Source: a bacterium
Lineage (GTDB): Bacteria > Vulcanimicrobiota > Vulcanimicrobiia > Vulcanimicrobiales > Vulcanimicrobiaceae
Reading direction: 5' to 3'
NCBI GenBank assembly: GCA_021794175.1
Contig: JAJYRI010000011.1
Location: 1-44,661 of the forward strand
Length of the DNA: 44,661 nt
The notes beneath the pieces were generated by a model. It worked only from the letters and a program-made list of their open reading frames with translations. It did not search any database and had not been told where the DNA came from. A program made the translations under genes and the position numbers. Shown here piece by piece: positions 7,364 through 15,672 of this stretch (positions are counted from its first letter, which is position 1; every line of letters begins with the position of its first letter).

Positions 7364-8835
7364 CCGTTTGCGACGCGGGCGATGAGGCGTTCGCCGGCAA
7401 CAACGCGCGTCTTGGTGAGCCAATCGTGAAACCAGCACGTCGTAAACGGCGAGAGTAGCGCGATCGGCCAGTGGAATAGACCGATGAGCGCGCCGCGCGC
7501 GCATGCTTGCCAAAAACTCGGGCGTCGGAGATCGAGCGCCGAGACGCGCAACCCGGCGATCATCATGCCGAAACTTTGCCCGACGACCGCAACGAGCAAC
7601 GTAAAATAGAGAAACGTAATAAACGTAAACGAAAGCGAGCGCGCCACCACAGCATTCACCGCTCGGGTCCACGCCACGCGTATGTGCGCAACGGTCCCTT
7701 GTGGTGCGGCCGTTGGGCTCGCCGTCGGTGCCGGCGTGCTCGACGCGGCAGGCGCTGTTTTTTCGGCTGGGATCTTCACGCTGAGCGGGCCGAGTTGAAC
7801 GTTCGCGCCGTTGGGGAGGCCGTTCACGACGACTGCGCGCGGAACCTTCGGCGGCCGCGACGGCTGCTGCGGTGTGAAATACGAGCCCACTGCAAGTAAA
7901 ACGACGATATCGATCGCGGCGGCGAGAATGCGTCGGCCGCGCCCGGCAAGATCGCCGCTATCGAGTCGGCGGCTTCCCGGAAGCGGCAACGGTATCGGCG
8001 CAACCGCCTCGGTACGCAGAAACCACTCCTCGAAACGCGCGTATTGGGCGCTCGCAGCAAAGGCCGTCAGCTCGGCGATGCGGCGCGTCGCGTAGGGCTC
8101 CGAGCCGAGCCACTCTCCCCATTTCAGCACCGTGTCGTCACCGATCGAGGCCTGCTGCGTTGCGAAACTTCGCAGGTCGACTTGGCGCCCGAAACCGCGC
8201 AACGCGAGGATCGCAATCGCTCGCGATGCGGCATCGAGCGAACCGCAACAGATGAGGCCGACCTTGTCGCAGGTTAATTCGCAGCGTCGCAGCCAGGGGC
8301 CGAAAATTAACGAGACGAGCGCGTTTTCGTTGCCGTTGACGCTGAGCAACGATTGGTAGCGAACGTGACCGGCGGCGATATGCCCGAGCTGACGCCCGAT
8401 GACGAACGAGAGCTCGTCTTCGCGCAGCTCTTCTAAGTACTCACTCGAGAGCACCAGCGAATAGGGCTCGCCGAAGCCGATCGCCGCTGCGGGAACCAAC
8501 GGGTCTTGGCGGACGAAAACCAACGGCAGCGGTAGGCCGAGCGCCGCGCATTGGCGCTTTACGATCGCGAAGATCTCGGGGTTCTGCGCTTCGTGGATGA
8601 GCACGCTCGAACCGATCAGCCGCCCGCGCGCGAAGGTGATGAAAACCATCGCACCGACCAGGAAAAGCGCAACCTGCGCGAGGCCCACCGAGAAGTGGAT
8701 GAAGACGCCGACGATGGCGGCGACCGGAAATGCCCAGAGAAGGGTTAAGAAAAATGCGACACGTTCGGTCGGGTGCCGTAACGAAGCCGGCCCTTCAAAG
8801 AGGAGATTTTCCCGTCGAGCGATGTCGGCGACCAT
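7360..8835 (-). CDS. M48-like pseudopeptidase fused to an RDD membrane domain
   Basis: 491 residues. N-terminal hydrophobic segments (about 25-48 and 52-70) are followed by an M48-like domain: PAAAIGFGEPYSLVLSSEYLEEL, then the helix that should hold HExxH reads IGRQLGHIAAGHV, so the first His and catalytic Glu are replaced by R148 and Q149 while H152 remains. A later CELTCDKVGL resembles the third-ligand region. Residues about 300-491 form an RDD domain (GRRILAAAIDIVVLL, FGMMIAGLRVSALD, RGALIGLFHWPI) interrupted by a Pro/Ala/Thr-rich insert at about 345-385. Zinc peptidase activity is unlikely; a membrane scaffold, sensor or transport role is inference. The start overlaps the upstream diguanylate cyclase by 91 nt. 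Confidence 0.82.
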   Translation of the reverse strand: MVADIARRENLLFEGPASLRHPTERVAFFLTLLWAFPVAAIVGVFIHFSVGLAQVALFLVGAMVFITFARGRLIGSSVLIHEAQNPEIFAIVKRQCAALGLPLPLVFVRQDPLVPAAAIGFGEPYSLVLSSEYLEELREDELSFVIGRQLGHIAAGHVRYQSLLSVNGNENALVSLIFGPWLRRCELTCDKVGLICCGSLDAASRAIAILALRGFGRQVDLRSFATQQASIGDDTVLKWGEWLGSEPYATRRIAELTAFAASAQYARFEEWFLRTEAVAPIPLPLPGSRRLDSGDLAGRGRRILAAAIDIVVLLAVGSYFTPQQPSRPPKVPRAVVVNGLPNGANVQLGPLSVKIPAEKTAPAASSTPAPTASPTAAPQGTVAHIRVAWTRAVNAVVARSLSFTFITFLYFTLLVAVVGQSFGMMIAGLRVSALDLRRPSFWQACARGALIGLFHWPIALLSPFTTCWFHDWLTKTRVVAGERLIARVANG

Positions 8836-10034
8836 GCAGGTACTTTCTTCGCCAGCAGTCGTCCGCCTCCGATGCCGACGCCGGCGCCCCCGCGGCGCTT
8901 CGCTTCGTACATCGCGAGGTCGGCGCGTTCGAGCAATTCTTTGACGCTCTCGCCGTCGCGCGGCGAGACGGCGAGCCCGATGCTCGCACGAACGTCGATT
9001 TTTAACGCGCCGACCGGGAGCGGTTCGCGCAAGACGGCGGCGATTTTTTCCGCCGCTTCTGCGGCCGCGCGCTCGTTCTCCAGGTCCTCGAGAACGATAA
9101 CGAATTCGTCGCCCGCAAGCCGCGTGACCGTATCGGAGGCGCGAACGTTGCGCGCGAGACGGAGCGCGAACTCGACGAGATAAGCGTCGCCGACCGCATG
9201 GCCGTAGGTGTCGTTGACGCTTTTGAAATCGTCGATATCGATGAAGAGCACGGCGCAGGAATTCGTGAAGCGTTCCGAACGCATGATCGCGGCGCCGAGC
9301 CGCTCCTCAAGCAAGCGACGGTTTCCCAGGCCGGTAAGCGTGTCGACGTTGGCGAGATCGCGCAGCCAAGATTCGCGCATTTTGATCGCCGTAATATCGA
9401 GCATCGTGCCGACGCGAGCGATCGAGAAACCATGCGCGTCGCGAATCGTCGTCGCGCGTTCGCGCACGTGCCGCTGCTCGCCGTCGTGGCGGATGATGCG
9501 ATGTTCGACCTCGTAGGTATCTCCCGATGCCTCGATCGTGCTGCGAATCAACGAACGATCCTCGGGGTGATCGAAAGCACGGATATCGCCGATATCGCCG
9601 GTCGGCGGGAGGCCGAGCAGACGCAGCAGCCCAAGCGACGGCTGCAACGCACGCGCGGAGTACTCATAGCGCCAGCTTCCTAACTGGGCGATCTCTTCGA
9701 CCAACGGATCCTCGGGTGCCGCAACCGGCAACTCGGTCGGCTCGACCGGGCGGGCACGCCCGCTCGTGCCGACGATCTCTCCGGCGGGCGAACGCAACGG
9801 CTCGAGTTCGAAGAGCAGCACCTGCCCGAGCGCCTCGACCTCCAACCGAATCTGCTTTCCCTCAAGCGCGCAACGGTGCGCCCCCGAGATCAGGTCGCAG
9901 GTCTCGTTCTCGCCCCAAAGCTCCGCGATCTTCGTCGGCGGGCGCTGCGGCCGGTACTGCCCTGCGAGTGCCTCGTTGAGGGCGAGCACGTTAAGGTAGT
10001 TGTCGGTGATCCAGGCGAATCGTTGCGTTTCCAT
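8745..10034 (-). CDS. PAS-GGDEF diguanylate cyclase
   Basis: Start taken at ATG 10034 (METQRFAW); an ATG at 10070 is also in frame. The N-terminus holds a PAS-like segment (residues about 1-100) and a clearer PAS/PAC with GSWRYEYS, FDHPEDRSLI and EVEHRIIRHDGEQRHVRERA. The C-terminal GGDEF domain has LANVDTLTGLGNRR, FIDIDDFKSVNDTYGH and the active loop RLAGDEFVIV (AGDEF). An inhibitory I-site RASD lies five residues before it. Expected to make cyclic di-GMP from 2 GTP, controlled by the PAS modules and product feedback. No transmembrane segment, so probably cytoplasmic. Its last 91 nt are also coding for the M48/RDD protein. Confidence 0.93.
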   Translation of the reverse strand: METQRFAWITDNYLNVLALNEALAGQYRPQRPPTKIAELWGENETCDLISGAHRCALEGKQIRLEVEALGQVLLFELEPLRSPAGEIVGTSGRARPVEPTELPVAAPEDPLVEEIAQLGSWRYEYSARALQPSLGLLRLLGLPPTGDIGDIRAFDHPEDRSLIRSTIEASGDTYEVEHRIIRHDGEQRHVRERATTIRDAHGFSIARVGTMLDITAIKMRESWLRDLANVDTLTGLGNRRLLEERLGAAIMRSERFTNSCAVLFIDIDDFKSVNDTYGHAVGDAYLVEFALRLARNVRASDTVTRLAGDEFVIVLEDLENERAAAEAAEKIAAVLREPLPVGALKIDVRASIGLAVSPRDGESVKELLERADLAMYEAKRRGGAGVGIGGGRLLAKKVPAWSPTSLDGKISSLKGRLRYGTRPNVSHFS

Positions 10035-10094
10035 GACCGAATCATGACAGAGGGTGCCCCGGGGGCTCATCCGGGAAAACCCCTGGTTTTATCG

Positions 10095-10111
10095 GGCCGG
10101 GCTACCCGGCC
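10095..10111 (-). terminator. GC-rich hairpin downstream of diguanylate cyclase start region
   Basis: GGCCGGG (10095-10101) / CCCGGCC (10105-10111) with a 3-nt loop, followed on the minus strand by GATAAAACC. It lies between the start of the GGDEF gene and the end of the binding-protein gene, so it may end the ubiD-ubiA-binding protein transcript. The T-tract is poor. Confidence 0.4.
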
Positions 10112-10129
10112 GTTCCGACCCGGCCGTTC

Positions 10130-11287
10130 CTAGAGGATAAAGCCGTTGAGGAAGGCGGCGCGGTCGTAATGGAACGCCCCCTTCTCGATGCGATAGGCGT
10201 AGAGGTTGGGCAGCGTGGGGTCGCCGGTATAGCTGAACGTAAACGGGCCGACGAGGGTCTGGAACGAGCCGTTATAGGTGAGCAACGAGAGGATCGAGGC
10301 GCGCGAGTACGTCGGCGTGCGCTGCACCGCTTGGATGAGGATCTGTGCGGCGGCGTAGGCGAAGGCGATGAAGGCGGTTACCTCCGGGACGCTGCGCCGG
10401 AGGTCCGCGAGTTGCTGCGCGACCGAGGGCGCGCGATCGATCGGCGGCATCGTCGTGAAAACCAGCGCCGGGCCGAGCGCCTTCGCATCGTCCTTCAGCG
10501 TCTGCGTGCTGTAGAAGCCCTCGGCGCACGCGAACGTTCCGGCGTAGTTGCGCGCGCGCATCGCCGCTGCGACCGGGCCGAGTTCTGCGGCGGTGCCGCA
10601 GAGGACCGTTAGCTGCGGGCCGTCGCCGAGCAGGGCCGCGGTGCGCGGATCGAGCGTGAGGTGCCCGTTCTCCAGCGTTGCTTGCGCGACGGGGTGGCGG
10701 TCGGCCCCCGCCTGGTCGCGAAAGCCACGCGCGACGGCGGTGCCGTAGCCGTTGTTCGGCGCGATCACCAACGTTCGCGGCGGTGCGTGCACGCGCAGCA
10801 GCATCTGTGCCATGAGTTGGCCCTGCACTTCGTCGCGTGCCGGCAGGCGAAAGATATTGCGATATCCGCGTTTGGTCAATGCGTCGCCGGTAATCGTCGG
10901 CACGATCAGCGGGAGCGAAAGATTCGCGTACTGCGGCGCGGCCTGCAGCGTGACGTCGAGACTGAGGTCGCCGACGACGCCGATAACGCTCGGATCGCTC
11001 GCCGCAAGTTGAGCGTTGCCGATCGCAAGCGCGCTTTCGTTCCCGTCATCGAAGCTGCGAACGGCAAAAAATTGCATCGGTGGGCCGAAGCGGTTCGCTT
11101 CATCGCATGCGGCCTGAACGCCCGCTACGATGGCGTTGCCGATCGAAGCGAGAGCGCCGGTCAGCGGGACGCTGACGCCGATCGTATATTGTCGCGCGAA
11201 TCCTCCGGGTTGGATCTGCGCGCCTGCTCGCGCTCCGGCGAGGGCGAGCGCGCCGGCCGCGCTTGCAAGAAATCGTTTGCGGCGCAT
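10130..11287 (-). CDS. branched-chain amino-acid-type periplasmic binding protein
   Basis: Start set at ATG 11287 (MRRKRFLASAAGALALAG), 4 nt after ubiA; a longer frame exists but would overlap ubiA and hide the signal peptide. The basic n-region, hydrophobic core and GARAGAQ give a signal peptide of about 24 residues. The mature part is a type I periplasmic binding protein (LivJ/AmiC-like): IGVSVPLTGALASIGNAIVAGVQAACDEAN, DPSVIGVVGDLSLDVTLQAAPQYANLSLPLIVPT, and a C-terminal FTFSYTGDPTLPNLYAYRIEKG. No permease or ATPase gene is adjacent, so it may feed a transporter elsewhere or act as a sensor. Being in one operon with UbiD and UbiA is unusual. Confidence 0.9.
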   Translation of the reverse strand: MRRKRFLASAAGALALAGARAGAQIQPGGFARQYTIGVSVPLTGALASIGNAIVAGVQAACDEANRFGPPMQFFAVRSFDDGNESALAIGNAQLAASDPSVIGVVGDLSLDVTLQAAPQYANLSLPLIVPTITGDALTKRGYRNIFRLPARDEVQGQLMAQMLLRVHAPPRTLVIAPNNGYGTAVARGFRDQAGADRHPVAQATLENGHLTLDPRTAALLGDGPQLTVLCGTAAELGPVAAAMRARNYAGTFACAEGFYSTQTLKDDAKALGPALVFTTMPPIDRAPSVAQQLADLRRSVPEVTAFIAFAYAAAQILIQAVQRTPTYSRASILSLLTYNGSFQTLVGPFTFSYTGDPTLPNLYAYRIEKGAFHYDRAAFLNGFIL

Positions 11288-11291
11288 CGAT

Positions 11292-12152
11292 TTAGGCGCG
11301 CAACCCGAAGCCGAAAGCGACGGTCGCAAGAAAAATTACCGAGTAGGTCATGTTCGCCGAGAAAACGCGTTCGTTGAGAAGAAAAATGTTCTCGCTCACG
11401 CGCAACAAGCGAAGCTCGTAGACGATCAGCCCTGCCGTTGCAACGAGTCCGGCGAGATACCAAGCACCGGTAAGGCCGCCGATTCGTCCGGCGAGCGCGA
11501 TCAGTGCGAACATGCCGACGTGCATCGCGATCGCCGTCGGCCGCGCGCTCTTCTCTCCGAAACGTACCGGCATCGAGTTCACGCCGTTCTCGCGATCGGT
11601 GGGCAGATCCATCAACGCATAGAGAATATCGAAGCCGGCGACCCAGAGCGTGACGGCGGCGAAGAGCGCGATTCCGGTTGCGTCGACGCGTCCGGCGATG
11701 CCGATATAGGCGCCGAGCGGCGCGAGCCCGTCGACCGCTCCGAGGACGATATGCACCATCCAGGTGAAGCGCTTGCAGAGCGGATAGAGTAACACCCCGG
11801 CGGCGGCAATCGGAAGCAGCTCGACGCAAAGCGGGTTGAGCTGCCATGCGGCGACGAGCAGCAACAGCAAGCCGACGACGACCGCGCCGAGCATGACGCC
11901 GGGTGCGAGTTCACCGGTCGCCAAGGCACGCCGCGCCGTACGCGGAGTACGTGCATCGATATCGCGATCGAAGTAGCGGTTTGCGGCCATCGCCGCCGTC
12001 CGCGCGCCGAGCACCGCAAGGGTGATCCAGACGACGGCGGCGAGCGAGGGCAGCCCGCGCGCTGCGAAAACGGCGCCGACGTATGCGAACGGAAGCGCGA
12101 AGAGCGTGTGCTCGATGCGAATCTCGCGTAAGAAAAGCGAAGCCGCGCGCAC
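11292..12152 (-). CDS. ubiA: UbiA-family prenyltransferase (quinone biosynthesis)
   Basis: 286 residues with about eight membrane helices. Both Asp-rich motifs are intact: NRYFDRDIDARTPRTARR (first) and YALMDLPTDRENGVNSMPVRFG (second), which bind the Mg-prenyl diphosphate. It starts at GTG 12152, directly after the ubiD stop, behind GGAGGAGG inside ubiD. Paired UbiA/UbiD genes prenylate an aromatic acid and then decarboxylate it, either 4-hydroxybenzoate in ubiquinone synthesis or a futalosine-route naphthoate (MqnP/MqnL) in menaquinone synthesis. The sequence alone does not decide between them, so the symbol names the family. Confidence 0.94.
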   Translation of the reverse strand: MRAASLFLREIRIEHTLFALPFAYVGAVFAARGLPSLAAVVWITLAVLGARTAAMAANRYFDRDIDARTPRTARRALATGELAPGVMLGAVVVGLLLLLVAAWQLNPLCVELLPIAAAGVLLYPLCKRFTWMVHIVLGAVDGLAPLGAYIGIAGRVDATGIALFAAVTLWVAGFDILYALMDLPTDRENGVNSMPVRFGEKSARPTAIAMHVGMFALIALAGRIGGLTGAWYLAGLVATAGLIVYELRLLRVSENIFLLNERVFSANMTYSVIFLATVAFGFGLRA

Positions 12153-13688
12153 CTACGCCTCCTCCGGTGCGTGCGCGGAGCGCAGCAGACGCGCGAGCGC
12201 ATCGAGCCCTTGCCCGCTCCATGCATCGGGGCGCAGGTTTTTCTCGATGCGGTCGAGCCCGTACTCGCGCCAGCGCTCGCCGACGCGTTTGCGCACCGAC
12301 GCCGTACTCGCGATATCGGGCGGCCATTCACGGGTGTAGCCTTCGCTCGCGCTTTTCCGAGTTGCGTCGATCCCGAGCTTGACGCCGTACGCAACGTTAT
12401 AGGAGCCGTGGTCGAGATCGTCAACCGGGCCCGGCATCTGCACGATATCGCGATCGGGGGCGAGATTATTGAGCGCGAACCATGCGACGCTGCGCACGTC
12501 TTGCACGTCGATATCGGCATCGACGATGACGAGCATGCGCGTGAGCATCATCATGTGCCCCAACCCCCAGAGCGCGTTCATCACTTTCTTAGCATGGCCG
12601 GGATACTGCTTGCGGATCGAAACGATCGCAAGATTGTGAAAGCCGCCTTCGACGGGCAGATTCATGTCGACGACCTCGGGGAGAACCATCTGCAGGAGCG
12701 GTAAGAAGATCCGTTCGGTCGCTTTACCGAGCCACGCATCCTCCATCGGCGGTTTACCGACGAGCGTCGCGGCATAGATCGGATTTTTGCGATGCGTGAT
12801 GCACTGCACGTGGAATGTCGGGTATCGGTCGGCGAGACTATAGACGCCGGTATGATCGCCGAACGGGCCCTCGACGCGAAGATCGGTATTATCGACGTAG
12901 CCTTCCAATACGAACTCCGCGTGCGCCGGCACTTTCAAATCGACCGTCTTTGCCTGCACGAGTTCGATCGGTTTTCCGCGGAGCAAGCCGGCGAAGGCGA
13001 ATTCGTCGAGCACCGGCGGTAGCGGTGCGGTCGCGGCGTAGGTGAGCACCGGGTCGGCGCCGATAGCGACGGCGACGGGAATGCGTTCGCCCCACGCATC
13101 GGCATGCGCGCGCCCTTGTTTGTGCCGCTGCCAATGCATGCCCGTCTCGCATTCGTTATAGACCTGCATGCGATACATGCCGACGTTGGGCCGATGCGTG
13201 CGCGGATCTTTCGTTATCACCAGCGGAAGGGTGATGAACGGGCCGCCGTCGAGCGGCCACGTCGTGAGGACGGGAAGCGCGTTGAGATCGGGCCGATCGA
13301 CGACGACTTCTTGCACGCTCCCGGAGCGCACGGTTTTCGGAATGGCGTTGCGTAACGGCGCGAGCGAGAGCAGCGCGCCGAGCTGTTCGCCGATGCCCGC
13401 ACCCGGCGGCGCGATATCGATGAGCTTCCGGACGCGCTCGCCGACTTCGTCGAGCGAGGTTGCGTCGAAAGCGAGCGCCGCGCGACGATGCGTGCCGAAT
13501 TGATTGGTGAGCACGGGAAAACGCGAACCGACGACGTTGCGGAAGAGCAACGCGGGCCCGCCGGCTTTCACCACGCGGTCGGTAATCTCGGGAATCTCGA
13601 AGGCGCGTTCGACCGGCGCGTCGACCGTATGGAGTTCCCCGGCCTTTCGTAGCGCGTCGACGAAGGCCGATAACGAATCAAAGGGCAT
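12153..13688 (-). CDS. ubiD: UbiD-family prenylated-FMN decarboxylase
   Basis: 511 residues, full family length. Signatures include PALLFRNVVGSRFPVLTNQFG, the central NVGMYRMQVYNECETGMHWQRHKQGR that contributes cofactor and substrate binding, and the active-site segment LRVEGPFGDHTGVYS with the catalytic Glu-containing EGPFGD. UbiD enzymes use prenylated FMN made by a UbiX partner, which is not in this window. It probably decarboxylates the product of the downstream UbiA. The two genes abut with no gap. It is transcribed toward the binding protein at 10130. Confidence 0.95.
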   Translation of the reverse strand: MPFDSLSAFVDALRKAGELHTVDAPVERAFEIPEITDRVVKAGGPALLFRNVVGSRFPVLTNQFGTHRRAALAFDATSLDEVGERVRKLIDIAPPGAGIGEQLGALLSLAPLRNAIPKTVRSGSVQEVVVDRPDLNALPVLTTWPLDGGPFITLPLVITKDPRTHRPNVGMYRMQVYNECETGMHWQRHKQGRAHADAWGERIPVAVAIGADPVLTYAATAPLPPVLDEFAFAGLLRGKPIELVQAKTVDLKVPAHAEFVLEGYVDNTDLRVEGPFGDHTGVYSLADRYPTFHVQCITHRKNPIYAATLVGKPPMEDAWLGKATERIFLPLLQMVLPEVVDMNLPVEGGFHNLAIVSIRKQYPGHAKKVMNALWGLGHMMMLTRMLVIVDADIDVQDVRSVAWFALNNLAPDRDIVQMPGPVDDLDHGSYNVAYGVKLGIDATRKSASEGYTREWPPDIASTASVRKRVGERWREYGLDRIEKNLRPDAWSGQGLDALARLLRSAHAPEEA

Positions 13689-13713
13689 AACCGATTATTT
13701 CCGCACAAACGAG

Positions 13714-13742
13714 CGAAGGCCCGCGTAAAACGCGAGCCTTCG
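13714..13742 (-). terminator. hairpin terminator after phasin gene
   Basis: CGAAGGC-CCGCG (13714-13725) faces CGCG-AGCCTTCG (13731-13742) around TAAAA, a strong imperfect stem 24 nt after the phasin stop. On the minus strand it is followed by GTTTGT, a modest T-rich tail. It separates phasin from ubiD. Confidence 0.5.
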
Positions 13743-13766
13743 GGTGCTTCGGGGTACTCCCGCTGC

Positions 13767-14093
13767 TTAGTTGACGCTGGCGGTCGCCGCTTTGGCGACG
13801 CGCACGGTTGCCTCGGTGGCTTCCTTCTGCGCGGCGGTGAAGATCTCGGCGAGCTGCAGGGCGTAGGCCTTGCGAAGCTCGAGGAACTTCCCGGCGAACT
13901 CGAATCCGAGCTCGATACTCTTGGTAACCGAGGGGAGGCTCTCGACGCTGGGGATCTGCATCGTGGTCGGGATCTGGCCGATCATCTCGCGGACTTGGCG
14001 GAGGCTCTCCACGTTGGCGTCTTGCGCCTTCTTGACGAGGTCGAGGGCTTCGCCTTGCATCTTGTTGAGGGTCTGGGTGAAATCGTTGCTCAT
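13767..14093 (-). CDS. phasin-family PHA granule protein
   Basis: Start at ATG 14093 is fixed by AAGGAG 6 nt upstream; 108 residues. It is an amphipathic all-helical protein (TLNKMQGEALDLVKKAQDANVESLRQVREM; LELRKAYALQLAEIFTAAQKEATEATVRVAKA) with a central KSIELGFEFAGKFLELRKAYA segment typical of phasin_2-type proteins. Phasins coat polyhydroxyalkanoate granules and limit their coalescence. This fits the phaB-phaC operon 2.7 kb away. It is monocistronic, with its own strong promoter at 14132-14161 and terminator at 13714-13742, as expected for an abundant structural protein. Confidence 0.82.
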   Translation of the reverse strand: MSNDFTQTLNKMQGEALDLVKKAQDANVESLRQVREMIGQIPTTMQIPSVESLPSVTKSIELGFEFAGKFLELRKAYALQLAEIFTAAQKEATEATVRVAKAATASVN

Positions 14094-14131
14094 ATCTGCT
14101 CCTTGGGGGTCTGCTGCTGCTACGTGCGCTA

Positions 14132-14161
14132 AGTATACCAAGCGTATGCAGTACACGTCAA
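14132..14161 (-). promoter_or_regulatory. strong sigma70-type promoter of phasin gene
   Basis: On the minus strand TTGACG (14161-14156), 18-nt spacer, TATACT (14137-14132). Transcription would start near 14125, about 32 nt before the phasin ATG at 14093. Confidence 0.65.
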
Positions 14162-14192
14162 GCCCCTCGGGCCCCCTGCGGTTCTCGGCGGG

Positions 14193-15428
14193 CTAGCGTG
14201 GCAGAAGAATGTCGAGGGTCCCATCGTGGAGAGCCTTGACCCCGAGAATCGCCAGGCGCTCCCCGAGCTGGTCGGGCTCGACGCGGTTCGAGGCGGAGGC
14301 GCCGACCCAGGTATTCCGGCCGCGTTCCTTAGCGAGATAGAGCGCGCGGTCGGCAAGGGCGACGACCTGCATCCAGCTGAGCGCATAGGGTGCATACGGC
14401 ACGAAGGGAAAGGCGGCGAAACCGATCGAGCAACTGGTCTCGACACATTGGCCACGCTCCAGCGCGAAGGGGCGGCCGGCGACCGCGCGGCGCACGCGCT
14501 CGGCGATCTCCGCTGCGTCGTAACGGCGGCTGCTCCGCGTGACGGCAAGAAACTCTTCACCACCCCAGCGAACCAGAAAGTCGGATTCGCGAAAGACCTC
14601 CTGCAGTCGATCCCGCATTTGCATCAACACTAAATCGCCGGCGTTGTGACCGTGCGTATCGTTGATAATCTTGAAATGATCGAGATCGATCAGAAAAAAA
14701 AGCAGATCGGCATCGGGTGCATCTCCCGCCCGGCGCAGCGCTGCGGCGACCTCGAATTCGAGGTGCTGCGCGAGGAATCGCCGGTTGCGCAAGCCGGTGA
14801 GCGGGTCGGTAACGCTCATCTCTTCGAGTTTTGCGTTCGCCTCGGAGAGTTCGCGCGTGCGGTCGCGGACGATCGAGCGCAATTCTCGTTCGTTTCGTTG
14901 AACGCGTAGGCGCAGTATCCCGGCAGCCATCGCTACGAAAAAACCGCTTCCGGTGAGTGCGAGTGCGTTGAGATTTTCCGGTGTAAAAAATACGCCGCGT
15001 ATCGCCGAGTAGATGACTTCCACCCCAACCGTTGTCGCGAAGACGATGACGAAATCGCGCGTGCGGTAGAAAGCCTGCTGGACGCCGATCGCCAGGACGA
15101 GGCTACCGGCGATGTACGACGGATTGTTTCCGCTATTGACGACGAGAATCGGCGATGCAACGATCGTCGGTAGCACGTTGAGGAGTTGGAGGTTGGGAGA
15201 GTAACGGCGCAGACGCGGGAAGAGCAGCAACGCGATCGCCACCGTCGCGGCGATAGCGGCCGCGGCCACCCGTAGCGCGAGCGAGTCCGGAGGGGCGCCC
15301 GGGGTCGCCCCCAACACGAAATGGAACGCCGGGAAGAACGCTACGATGAGTGCGCTATAGACAAAGATCGTTGCCGTCGAGCTGCGCTCCAACCAGCGAC
15401 GATACGACCCCCTTCGATCGTCGGACAC
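14193..15428 (-). CDS. membrane-bound GGDEF diguanylate cyclase
   Basis: 411 residues. Residues about 20-190 hold six or so hydrophobic segments (TATIFVYSALIVAFFPAFHFVL, LRVAAAAIAATVAIALLLF, and more), a probable membrane sensor of MASE-like type but not a recognised named one. A short coiled coil (RNERELRSIVRDRTRELSEANAKLEEM) leads into the GGDEF domain: VTDPLTGLRNRRF, FFLIDLDHFKIINDTHGHNAGD and the active loop VRWGGEEFLAV. The I-site RESD lies five residues before GGEEF. Predicted active cyclic di-GMP synthase with product inhibition. It is the second such enzyme in the window, transcribed divergently from the PDZ protein. Confidence 0.94.
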   Translation of the reverse strand: MSDDRRGSYRRWLERSSTATIFVYSALIVAFFPAFHFVLGATPGAPPDSLALRVAAAAIAATVAIALLLFPRLRRYSPNLQLLNVLPTIVASPILVVNSGNNPSYIAGSLVLAIGVQQAFYRTRDFVIVFATTVGVEVIYSAIRGVFFTPENLNALALTGSGFFVAMAAGILRLRVQRNERELRSIVRDRTRELSEANAKLEEMSVTDPLTGLRNRRFLAQHLEFEVAAALRRAGDAPDADLLFFLIDLDHFKIINDTHGHNAGDLVLMQMRDRLQEVFRESDFLVRWGGEEFLAVTRSSRRYDAAEIAERVRRAVAGRPFALERGQCVETSCSIGFAAFPFVPYAPYALSWMQVVALADRALYLAKERGRNTWVGASASNRVEPDQLGERLAILGVKALHDGTLDILLPR

Positions 15429-15672
15429 GGGGAAATAGATGCGCTTCGCGGGCCGGAGTTACCTGGCGCCTCCCGGGTCGACCCATGCGGCTCGATAGCG
15501 GTGACTACGTTAAGCATAGCAAGCGGGCCGAGGACAAGGGAAAGAACCCGAACAGCACCTCGCCGTCTGCTTGTTGTTCCGCGCTGCGTACTTCGCCATC
15601 CTTCGTCCGGTAAACGAGGTGGGTGCCGAAGATTGTGCAAAACCATCGAGCGTTTCGAGACGGGAAGAACCA

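Noticed and set aside
11287-11310. Twin-arginine signal on the periplasmic binding protein
   Set aside because: RRKRFL does not have the spacing of the Tat consensus; an ordinary Sec signal peptide fits better.
11130-11792. Plus-strand frame opposite ubiA and the binding-protein start
   Set aside because: Composition typical of antisense to high-GC membrane protein genes; no domain recognised.
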